From the NCBI GenBank assembly GCA_031263525.1, contig JAISFP010000165.1, forward strand, positions 1 through 40,629: a stretch of 40,629 nt of DNA, in the 5' to 3' direction. The notes below the pieces were generated by a model. That model did no database searches and was not told the origin of the DNA. It was given only the letters and a program-made list of their open reading frames with translations. The DNA is from Deltaproteobacteria bacterium (GTDB taxonomy: Bacteria > Desulfobacterota > Desulfarculia > Adiutricales > Adiutricaceae). The position numbers were made by a program, and so were the translations under genes. Shown one piece after another: positions 19,203 to 27,003 of the stretch; the first letter of the stretch is position 1, and each line of letters opens with the position of its first letter.

Positions 19203-20984
19203 ATGACTCATGATTCGACGATTCCTCAGGTTTTCCCCGGGTTGCCTATCGGGATGTCGGTATTTGAGGAATTGAGGCGGGAGAATTCAGTCTACGTTGA
19301 CAAGACCATGTATTTCCACGAATTGCTGAAGGAGGGCAAGGTCGTCTTTTTCGCCCGGCCCCGCCGTTTCGGAAAGTCGCTTACGGTCAGCGCGCTCGAT
19401 GCTTTCTGTTCAGGGAGAGTCGAACTTTTCCGTGGTCTCGCGGCCGAGAGACATATGCGTTCCCCGGATTTCGTTGCCCGCCCGGTCGTTCGCCTGGACA
19501 TGTCCATGGTGGCTGGAGGAGACAGCATCGATGCGTTGTCTGGAAAAATCAGGCATTTCCTGGGACTGAACGCCGAACGGCACAATGTTTCCCTGCAGGG
19601 AGCCAATTATGCCATTGCTTTCAGTTCTCTTCTGAAGGATGTTCACAAGTCCACTGGGAAAAGAGTTGTTGTCCTGATAGACGAATACGATACGCCGATC
19701 CTAAATTTAAAAGGACCGGAAATGGAATTTTCCAGTCCGAAATTGCTTTCGGAAACGCGAATCGTCATGCAGAATTTATATTCAAAGATCAAATATTCCG
19801 AGAGTGAAATCGAAACTGCTTTCATCACCGGAATTACAAAGTCTACCCTAAATAACTGGTATTTTGGAATTAACAATTTTATCGACATTTCTCTTTCAGA
19901 AAAGTACAAGACTTTGACCGGATTTACGCAGGAAGAATTGGAGTTATATTTTGCACCGTTCATAGCCGCGACAGCCGTCAAGCTGAGGATGAGCGAGCAG
20001 AACCTTCTGGATGAAATCCGGGAACGGTACAGCGGTTTCTCATTTGACGGAAGACAGATGCTGTACAGCCCATTTTCCATACTCACTTTTTTTCGTGAAG
20101 AGAGATTTAAAAATTATTCTATGGAGGCAGATACAGAAATATTTCTCAGAAATTTTATGAAGAATAGTTCCATGACGGCAGATCATTTCCAGGGCAGGAA
20201 TGTCAGCAGAAATTTAGCAAGATCTCTTGGAAAAATTGATGACACATCACCTCAAAGCGTCTTTTACCAGTCAGGCTACCTGTCACTCAGAGCCGAAAGC
20301 GGGGAGATGGAGAGCCCCGCAAGCGAAGAGAGGTTTTCTCTGGAATATCCCAACCTTGAGGTCAGAGGGACTGTTTCCAGGCTGTTCCTGGAGACCGTCG
20401 GACTAGACCGGAGGAGCATTGACGTTGCAGCCGATGAACTGCCAAAGTGCCTGGCATCCGGAGACATTTCCGGCATGGCAAAAGTCTTGTCCGGTCTTCT
20501 CGCCGGCATTCGCTACCATGATCGCCTGGACTTGCTGATCAGTCTCTTGGTCCGGACAGCGAAGAAAATCATAGGGAAGATAACAGGACGTGATTTTCGT
20601 GCGGGGCCTGTTCAGGAACAGTTTCAGAATCAGGCTGACAAGCTTGAAAGGTCACGAGGAGAGAGCTATTACCGTTCATTGCTGCAGGCATGCCTTTGGA
20701 TGGCCGGTGCCAGGGTCGCTCCCGAGCTGCCGAAGAATATCGGGCAGCTTTCCCTGGAGGTTTTCTTCCACGATTTGACTTATGTCTTTGGGCTAAGAAT
20801 GACAAAGAATGCCAGGGGCGCGGTCGCGACCGTCAGGGAGGGAATGAAGCAAATCCGCAGCGTTGGATATGTGCCGGATTCGAAAAATCCCGTCCTGGTG
20901 TCCATCGCAATCGGGAGGGCAGAGAGGAATATCGTGGGCTGCCTCTTCGAGAAGGACGGGCATGAGAGTGTCGTCAAGGTCTAG
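19203..20984 (+). CDS. AAA-ATPase-like protein with C-terminal PD-(D/E)XK-derived domain
   Basis: An intact 593-residue protein starting MTHDSTIPQ with AAGGTG before the ATG. The N-terminal AAA-ATPase-like domain (about 10-290) has VYVDKTMYF, RPRRFGKSLTVS (P-loop-like) and VVVLIDEYDTPI (Walker B), followed by FITGITKST and the YSGFSFDG junction. The C-terminal part (about 440-590) has the family pattern ESYYRSLLQACLWMAG and AVATVREGMKQIRSVGY. At the nuclease core it reads QLSLEV ... YVFGLRM, where the catalytic Asp and Glu-x-Lys are expected and where the broken paralogue still has them. The nuclease is therefore probably inactive. It looks like a laterally acquired gene in the tRNA-Lys island. 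Its cellular role is unknown. Confidence 0.88.
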   Translation: MTHDSTIPQVFPGLPIGMSVFEELRRENSVYVDKTMYFHELLKEGKVVFFARPRRFGKSLTVSALDAFCSGRVELFRGLAAERHMRSPDFVARPVVRLDMSMVAGGDSIDALSGKIRHFLGLNAERHNVSLQGANYAIAFSSLLKDVHKSTGKRVVVLIDEYDTPILNLKGPEMEFSSPKLLSETRIVMQNLYSKIKYSESEIETAFITGITKSTLNNWYFGINNFIDISLSEKYKTLTGFTQEELELYFAPFIAATAVKLRMSEQNLLDEIRERYSGFSFDGRQMLYSPFSILTFFREERFKNYSMEADTEIFLRNFMKNSSMTADHFQGRNVSRNLARSLGKIDDTSPQSVFYQSGYLSLRAESGEMESPASEERFSLEYPNLEVRGTVSRLFLETVGLDRRSIDVAADELPKCLASGDISGMAKVLSGLLAGIRYHDRLDLLISLLVRTAKKIIGKITGRDFRAGPVQEQFQNQADKLERSRGESYYRSLLQACLWMAGARVAPELPKNIGQLSLEVFFHDLTYVFGLRMTKNARGAVATVREGMKQIRSVGYVPDSKNPVLVSIAIGRAERNIVGCLFEKDGHESVVKV

Positions 20985-21005
20985 GACGGGCGTAGTTAAA
21001 TTTTG

Positions 21006-21190
21006 GTAACTGTTCAGGTGCCCCCCAAGAGGAGCTCGACAGGAGGGTTTTCTCTGCCAAAATGCTCTCTGCATACACTTTTCTCTACCGCATGAAGTGT
21101 CAATTGTTGACTCTTTAACTTCTTTGGTTCCTCGTTAGGGCTCTCTATCCTTTGAAAAGGTCCTCAATAGAGGAACGCCTGAACAGTTAC
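21006..21190 (-). mobile_element. IS66-type MITE, copy 2 (185 bp)
   Basis: Inverted relative to copy 1 at 3692. Both ends read GTAACTGTTCAGG inward. Flanks are AAATTTTG (20998-21005) and AAATTTTT (21191-21198), a 7/8 match to an 8-bp target duplication. Ends are well conserved between copies and the centre is diverged. Confidence 0.85.
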
Positions 21191-21967
21191 AAATTTTTAA
21201 TTTTCCGAAGAGAAGATTGGCCAAGAGACGTCGGTCTTTACCGATAGGATATGATTGTGTCCGCACATGGACGGGGAGGGTGTTGGCAAGGCTTGTCCTT
21301 CCGAATCAATCTGAGGGACGAGGCGGCAAGCCGGGTAAGGATTTCGGCATCCGTTTGAAAGCGTGAAGTGCGCGTGGCCGGGTGACGAGAACGTCTGGCG
21401 ACAGATAGCTGCCGGAGCGGTACCGAAGGCGGAGGCGCAGGCGACGGGATGGCGACGAACGGCCGGGCGGAAGCTGAGGCGCGGATGTTCGTCCGCCTTG
21501 CTGGGATGGACGCCTTGTGATTTTGTTGTGAATGATTGGTTCGGTTGTTATTCGGATTGCATGAAGCCTGTCAAGAATTATGCCGTTATGCCTTATGGGC
21601 CCCTGCGGTTTTCCTGGCATCCTGGCATCCTGACTTCCTGGGCACCGGACTTCCAGGCATCCTGACTTCCTGGCAGCCTGAATCCTGGGCTCTGGACTTC
21701 CTGGCCACCTGGTATCACGGGCTCGGGTCTTCCTGGCCTTCTGGCTTCACGGCTTTCAGGTCTCCATGACATCTGGGCTCCCGGCCTCCTGGTATCACGG
21801 GCTCCGAATCTTCCTGGCATTCTGGCCTTCTGGTTTCCTGGCTTCACGGCTTTCAGGGCTTCTTGACATCTGGGCTCCTGGCCTTCTGGCTTAGCGGCTT
21901 CCTGGGCTTCTGGCCTTCTGGCTTGACGGCCGCCGGGCTTCACTGGCTCATGGCTTCCGGAACGCCC
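21191..21967. repeat. Spacer with degenerate CTTCCTGGCATCCTGG-type repeats
   Basis: From about 21600 to 21945, short units such as GACTTCCTGG, GGCATCCTG and GGTATCACGGGCTC recur irregularly on one strand. Positions 21191-21600 hold no supported gene. Confidence 0.65.
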
Positions 21968-22010
21968 AAAAAAAAGCCGGGCCCGGATCCTTGCGGGATC
22001 CGGACCCGGC
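21968..22010 (-). terminator. Rho-independent terminator of the CooS-like gene
   Basis: On the minus strand a 15-bp stem (GCCGGGTCCGGATCC pairing with its complement, one G-U) and a short loop are followed by eight T residues (A-run at 21968-21975 on plus). It lies about 60 bases after the stop codon. Confidence 0.92.
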
Positions 22011-22068
22011 CTTCTAGGTCGGGGGGCCGGCGGCAGGGGCGCGGGGCCACGGCCGCAGGCTCATGAGG

Positions 22069-24186
22069 CTACTTGAGGCTCAGGGCCTTGCGCTTGTCGG
22101 CCACGAGCTGGGTGATCTTGGCCGCCTGGGCCGCCGGGTCGGGCTCGTGGGTGAGCCTGCCGCCGTAGCGCTCGGCGAAGGTCTCCTCGAAGTACCTGAC
22201 CACGCTGGGCACGCCCTGGACGGGGAGGGTGAAGCCCAGGAAGACGTCCACTCCGGAGGCCGCGAAGTAGAAGGCCGAGGAGACTATCTGCTCGTTGGTC
22301 CAGCCCGGGATGGCGACGGCCGCGGGGAGCTGCCTTATGTCGGAGCCGACCGGGCCGGCCTTGGCGAGGCCGCCGAGCACGTGGAGGAGCCGCGAGTTGT
22401 CGACGCAGGAGCCCAGGTGGACGACCGGGGGCAGGCCCGTCTGCTTGCAGAACTTCGCCAGCGCCGGGCCCGCCTTGGAGGCGGCGTCGGCGTTCAGGAG
22501 GCCCGCGCGGCCCAGCGCCATGGCGGTGCAGCCGGTGGTGAAGACCAGGATGTCGTTCTTGACGAGCTCGAGGGCTATCTCGACGTGGGGGTCCAGGCCG
22601 CTCGCGCCGGGGGTGACGCGGACGTTGTTGCAGCCCAGGAGGCCGACCACGCCCCTGATCTCGCCCTTGGCCAGGGCGTCGGCCAGCGGGGCCATGGGGC
22701 CCTTGCCGTTGGACTTCAGGACCTTGCCCAGGGAGGCCACGGAGTAGCCGGCGAGGATGGTGTCCTTCTGGCCGGGGATGCTGGTCTTCCCCCGGTTCTT
22801 GAAGTTGTCGGCCGCGAGCTTCAGGATCTCCGCGGCCTTCTCGCCGGCGTTGGCGGGGAGGACCGGCACGTGCTCGGCCTTGCCGCTCTCGATCCTGGCG
22901 GCAGGGCTCGTGGTCACGAGCCTGGTGTGGTAGCAGTCGCACAGGAGGCTCAGGGCCTCCATGGCGCACTGGCTGTCCACCACCAGGGCCTCGACCGCGC
23001 CGGTGACCACGGCCAGCTCCTGCTGGAGGTAGTCGGCCGCGCCGGGGACGGCGTGGCGCTCGGCGAGCTCGCTCGCGGTGGAGCAGGCCCCGGTGATCCT
23101 GAAGCCGCCGGCCGCGCCCGCGGCCTTGGCGTAGTCCTTGAGCTCCTTGGTCTCGGCGAGCTCGACGAGCTTCTCGGCCACCTGGGGGTAGTTGCCGTTG
23201 ACGACCACGTTGACCGCGTCGGCGGCGAGCGTGCCCAGGTTGATCTCGCAGGTCCTGGGCTCGGGGGAGCCGAAGACGGCGTCCTGGATGTCGGTCGCCA
23301 TGGAGGAGGCGGCCCAGCCGTCGGCCAGCGCGCACCTGACGCCCTGGAGGAGCAGGTTCTCGTAGTCCTGGTCCACGCCCATGTGGGTGCGGTGGAGGAT
23401 CTCCACGGCCTCGCGGTTAACCCCGCGGGGCTTGACGCCGCGCTTCGTCCAGCGGGAGTAGACGTCCTCGGGGGCCTCCTTCAGGTAGGCGAGCTCGCCG
23501 TGCTGGCGGCCGAACTCCGCGAAGGCCTTCTCGGCCACGGCCTTGGCCAGGCCCGGCACGTCGGAGGGGGCGTCCAGGACGTGGAGCTTCGCGGCTATCT
23601 CGCGGAGCTTGGCCTCGTCCTTGATCTTGTAGTCGGGGGCGGCGCCGTCACCCAGGTCGGCCAATGCCTCCACGAGCTCCAGGCCGTGGTCGGCGTGGGC
23701 CGAGGCCCCGGCGGAAACCATGCGGATGAGGTTCCTGGCCACGACGGTCTCGGGGGTGGCGCCGCAGAGGCCCATGCGGGTGTCCGGCTCCGTGCCGTCC
23801 TTGATGGCCTTGGTGAGCGGCAGGCGGCAGGGGCCCTGGGCGCAGATCTTGCAGCAGATGCCCTCGGTGCCTATGTTGCAGGGCTTCATCTTGGCCGCGC
23901 GGTCGAAGATGGTGCTGCGGCCCTGCTCCTTGGCCAGCTCGAGCATCTTTATGGTCACGGGGTCGCCGGAGGGGGCGCCGGAGGGCTTGGCGGCCGGCTT
24001 GGGCGCCGGGGGCGCGGGGGCCGCGGCGGCGGGGGCGGGCGCGGCCTTCTCGGCGGCCGCTAGGGCCGCCTTGGCCGCGTCGGCCTTGGCCTGGGCCTCC
24101 TTCAGCTGCGCCGCCAGCTTCTCGACCTCCGTGAGGGCGGAGGTGGCGTCGCTTTTCAGCTTTGTCAGTTTCGGATCATCGCTCAT
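22069..24186 (-). CDS. CooS-family carbon monoxide dehydrogenase homologue with altered C-cluster site
   Basis: A 705-residue protein of the Ni-Fe-S CO dehydrogenase catalytic family. Residues 1-50 are a coiled coil and 50-75 an Ala/Pro linker, both extra to the usual ~635 residues. The B/D-cluster cysteines are present: C103, C111, C112, C115, C120 and C141. C-cluster cysteines aligning with C333, C446, C476 and C526 of C. hydrogenoformans CODH-II appear as SQC (407), GCNN (519), GCTA (553) and GSCVDN (594). But the HGH motif carrying the His ligand is NGN (330-332), the GICCTGNE motif is GACSTASE (Ser 369 at the ligand Cys), and the active-site Lys region EKA is EQI (Gln 633). The unique iron thus lacks its usual ligands. 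GGGAGG precedes ATG 24186. No CooC, CooF or ACS gene is nearby. Family is certain; CO oxidation is doubtful. Confidence 0.93.
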   Translation of the reverse strand: MSDDPKLTKLKSDATSALTEVEKLAAQLKEAQAKADAAKAALAAAEKAAPAPAAAAPAPPAPKPAAKPSGAPSGDPVTIKMLELAKEQGRSTIFDRAAKMKPCNIGTEGICCKICAQGPCRLPLTKAIKDGTEPDTRMGLCGATPETVVARNLIRMVSAGASAHADHGLELVEALADLGDGAAPDYKIKDEAKLREIAAKLHVLDAPSDVPGLAKAVAEKAFAEFGRQHGELAYLKEAPEDVYSRWTKRGVKPRGVNREAVEILHRTHMGVDQDYENLLLQGVRCALADGWAASSMATDIQDAVFGSPEPRTCEINLGTLAADAVNVVVNGNYPQVAEKLVELAETKELKDYAKAAGAAGGFRITGACSTASELAERHAVPGAADYLQQELAVVTGAVEALVVDSQCAMEALSLLCDCYHTRLVTTSPAARIESGKAEHVPVLPANAGEKAAEILKLAADNFKNRGKTSIPGQKDTILAGYSVASLGKVLKSNGKGPMAPLADALAKGEIRGVVGLLGCNNVRVTPGASGLDPHVEIALELVKNDILVFTTGCTAMALGRAGLLNADAASKAGPALAKFCKQTGLPPVVHLGSCVDNSRLLHVLGGLAKAGPVGSDIRQLPAAVAIPGWTNEQIVSSAFYFAASGVDVFLGFTLPVQGVPSVVRYFEETFAERYGGRLTHEPDPAAQAAKITQLVADKRKALSLK

Positions 24187-24422
24187 GTTGGATAGCCTCC
24201 CGGTTTTGACGAACTGGATGGGAATCGGTGAGGATTGCGGGCCTCCCGGGCTTCTGGCGGCTCAGGGGCGGATACGCGGGGCGGGCGGGCCGCGTCCCCG
24301 GGCGGGAGCCCGGGGCCGGGGCGGACCGGCTGCGCCGCGGTGATTTTCAATTTGGAAAGGCGTCGTCCTGGCAGGTCCTTGGCGAACCTTGATGTTTGTT
24401 TCACATGGGCCGCGTGGGCTGG

Positions 24423-24451
24423 ATTTTACCAGGATCGGCAACCTTCTTCAA
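24423..24451 (-). promoter_or_regulatory. Sigma70-like promoter for the CooS-like gene
   Basis: On the minus strand: TTGAAG at 24451-24446, a 17-base spacer, and TAAAAT at 24428-24423. The predicted start near 24416 leaves a leader of about 230 bases. Confidence 0.6.
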
Positions 24452-24453
24452 CT

Positions 24454-24485
24454 CGTCAAGAAATTGGGAGGAGTGTTTCTTGACG
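24454..24485. promoter_or_regulatory. Perfect 10-bp inverted repeat next to the -35 box
   Basis: CGTCAAGAAA-N12-TTTCTTGACG begins two bases upstream of the -35 box, where an activator site would sit. Two more palindromes follow upstream: GGCAAGCTTGCC (24495-24506) and CGAATCG-N14-CGATTCG (24506-24533). Confidence 0.55.
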
Positions 24486-24639
24486 CTTCCGCAAGGCAAG
24501 CTTGCCGAATCGTCTGTGAAACGGTCCGATTCGCCTGTGATGCGTGCGGTTGCCGGGGCGCGGCTGGCTCTCGGCGGAGGGCCGCCGCCCCGTGCCGCGT
24601 GAATGGGCTGGCCGGCAGCCGGTTATCGCAGCCCTGTTG

Positions 24640-24945
24640 CCGGAGGAACAGGCCGGATGCCGGGCATTGCCGGCCCAGCCTCCGGGGGCCCGGGCCGGCT
24701 TCCGGGCATTGACGGCCCTGCCTCAGGGGGCCCGGGCCGGCTTCCGGCGATTGCCGGCCCTGCCTCAGGGGGCCCGGGCCGGCTTCCGGGCATTGCCGGC
24801 CCTGACTCAGGGGGCCCGGGCCGGCAGCCGGCGATTGCCGGCCCTGCCTCAGGGGGCACGGGCCGACAGCCGGCGATTGCCGGCCCTGACTCAGGGGGCC
24901 CGGGCCGGCAGCCGGCGATTGCCGGACCTGCTGTCGGGGGCACTG
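24640..24945. repeat. 42-bp tandem repeat, about seven copies
   Basis: Units contain GGCATTGCCGGCCCTGCC and GGGGGCCCGGGCCGGC with small variations. Open on several frames because the unit is a multiple of three, but with no start signal or domain. Sequence from 24946 to 25181 and 25250 to 25351 holds no gene. Confidence 0.85.
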
Positions 24946-25181
24946 GCCGCTCGCCGGTGACTGCCTGCCATGCCTCCGGGGAAACAGTCCGGATGCCTGG
25001 AGGACGGTCCGGTCATGGGGAGGCGGGGCATTCCGGGGCAAGGCGTACTTGCACGCGGTTTCGGGCCAACGTTTTCAATATGTCCGGCAGCACACGTGCA
25101 ACCGGGTTTAATATGGCATGCTATCAAGTGAAACGCGTTTGCGGAGACTCGTGTCACTTTGTACGATTTTACAATGATCTA

Positions 25182-25249
25182 ACATCATATGGTGTAATGA
25201 TGTGACAGTCTACAGTCCAACGATGAGACATCTCATGATGCGGAGATGT
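25182..25249. promoter_or_regulatory. Two matched palindromes upstream of the terD operon
   Basis: ACATCAT-N8-ATGATGT (25182-25203) and ACATCTC-N8-GAGATGT (25228-25249). Both have perfect 7-bp arms, the same 8-base spacer and arms starting ACATC; their centres are 46 bases apart. They look like paired operator sites for a dimeric regulator. Confidence 0.6.
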
Positions 25250-25351
25250 GCCGTCGTCTCGGGAGGTGCCGCAGTCCGGCCTCACCGTGCCGTCGGGCCG
25301 CCGGACACCCGCAGGCCCGGCATTTCCGGGAGGTTTGGCTCCGGACATCCG

Positions 25352-25380
25352 TTGACTCGTAGTGATAAAGGGGTTAAGAT
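25352..25380 (+). promoter_or_regulatory. Sigma70-like promoter of the terD operon
   Basis: TTGACT, a 17-base spacer and TAAGAT, with a predicted start near 25387, about 100 bases before the terD start codon. Confidence 0.55.
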
Positions 25381-25490
25381 CGTCAGTGAAAGGTTGCCCA
25401 TCAGCAGGTTGACCGGCGCTTTCCCGGCCGGCGAGACGGGCCCCCGCAGGGCCCCGCGCGGCCCTCGCGGGCCCGAGGCGGTTCACGGAA

Positions 25491-26231
25491 ATGATCAAGG
25501 GTCAGAGATTGAAGATAAGCGAGATCACCAGGGAGCCGGTCTTCGACGTGGGCATAACCATGCACCTCTCTGGACCCGGCGAGATAGGCACGGCGTGCTT
25601 CTGCCTTGACGCCTCGGGGGCGCTGACGGAAGGGCGCTGGCTGGTCTACGGGGACAACCGCGTCTCCCCCGAGGGGGCCGTCAGGTTCATGGGGACCTCC
25701 CGCTCCGACGGCGACGACTTCGAGGTGACCCTGGGCAAGGTGCCCGTCGGTGTGGCGAAGATAGTCTTCGTGGCCTTCGTGAGCGGCCCCGGGGCGATGA
25801 ACCAGCTCACCTACGGCCACCTGCGCATCAAGGCCGGGGAGACCGAGCTCGCCCGCTACGTGCTTTCCGGCATTGACTTCGGCCAGGAGAAGGCCGTCAT
25901 GCTCGCGGAGATATACTCCAAGTCCGGGGAGTGGAGGCTGTACCTGAACGGCCAGGGCTTCGCCGAGGGCATCGAGGGTGTCTTCAGGCACTTCAGGGCC
26001 GAGGAGCTCTGGAAGGGAATGGCCGAGCAGGCGGCGGCCGAGGTCGCCAGCCCCGGCGGGGCGGTAGTCCTTTCCTCGGATCAGGCGCGGGAAATCCTGG
26101 AAGTCCTCCGCCGCTCCGCCCCTCAGGACTACGACCAGTGGCCTTCTCAGGACATGGGGGACGACCCCCGCAGGGAGCCGGACGCTGACCGGGCCTCACG
26201 CGGGTCCGGGAAGCCGCCCACGCTCCACTAG
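25491..26231 (+). CDS. TerD-domain stress protein
   Basis: The 246-residue product has a TerD domain over about residues 1-180: FDVGITMHLSG, CFCLDASG, the FMGTSRSDGDDFEVTLGKVP block and KIVFVAFVSG. TerD proteins are cytoplasmic Ca2+-binding beta-sandwich proteins linked to tellurite, phage and envelope stress. The usual acidic Ca2+ residues are partly visible in SDGDDFEV. The C-terminal ~65 residues are low-complexity. It is the first gene of a Ter-type group, separated from the next gene by 770 bases of repeat-like sequence, so co-transcription is plausible but not shown. The ribosome site before ATG is weak (GAGG about twelve bases away). Confidence 0.88.
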   Translation: MIKGQRLKISEITREPVFDVGITMHLSGPGEIGTACFCLDASGALTEGRWLVYGDNRVSPEGAVRFMGTSRSDGDDFEVTLGKVPVGVAKIVFVAFVSGPGAMNQLTYGHLRIKAGETELARYVLSGIDFGQEKAVMLAEIYSKSGEWRLYLNGQGFAEGIEGVFRHFRAEELWKGMAEQAAAEVASPGGAVVLSSDQAREILEVLRRSAPQDYDQWPSQDMGDDPRREPDADRASRGSGKPPTLH

Positions 26232-27003
26232 CCCGGACCGCCGATCCCGCCCTGCGGCAGCCGGGGCCTTCCCCGTGCGCCTGCACCCGGCGTCCGGACC
26301 GCCTTCCTTCTGCCCCGCCCGCCCCGTGCAAGTTCCGCCGCTTCAGCCGCTCCCTGCCTTCCTGGCCGTTCTGCCGCACCCGCCGCCTCTCCGTCCGGCA
26401 ATCTCCGTTCCCGGCCTCCAGCATTCGCCCCGACCGCCCGGTCACCCGGCCTCCGAGGTCCCGCAGGCTGTGCCCGCCTTCGGCCCCCATGCCTCCAAGT
26501 TTCCCTGCCTCAAAGACTCAAGCCTCAATGCCTCAAGCTTCAGCCGCTTAACGGGACCTGTCCTGGCCATGCCGGCCCCAATGCCCCGGCAGCCTCTCGG
26601 CACCGGCCCTGACAATGCCGGCCCGTAGCGCAGCCCTCCTCACAGTGCAGGTCCCGGTCGTCCCGGCCCGTGGGCACAGTCGGCCTGCGGGACCGGCCCC
26701 GGCGGACCCGGATTCTGGCCTCGCCTGTCCGGCAGCATCACCGTCTGATACGGAAGGGCGGTCCCTGCCCCCGGCCTGCGCTGGCTTCCTGACCTCCTGA
26801 CTTGCTGACCTCCTGACCTCCCGAATTTTTGCATATCGGCCTTCCGGCTCATGTCCCCGGGCGCCCCCGGCCCCTGGCCGCCGGGCCCGGAGGTACGTCT
26901 CCGGCCCCGGCGATTCAGGCGGGGCCGGCCGGTCGGTCGCGAACATCCCCCCCTGCCCAGCCCGTCCGGCCGGAATCGAGCGCCGGCCCTGCGGAGAGAG
27001 CGC
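26232..27003. other. C/T-rich spacer between terD and the PRTase gene
   Basis: Degenerate CCGGCCTCC- and TGACCTCC-type units, with no supported gene. An open frame in phase with the next gene reaches back to 26851, but its translation is low-complexity. Confidence 0.5.

Noticed and set aside
22063-24063. A 666-codon open frame on the plus strand opposite the CooS-like gene
   Set aside because: It is the GC-rich antisense shadow of a clearly recognised gene; its translation is low-complexity and has no family features.
24640-24945. Possible CRISPR array
   Set aside because: The 42-bp units run directly into each other with small variations and have no unique spacers; there are no cas genes. 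The same holds for the other tandem arrays.
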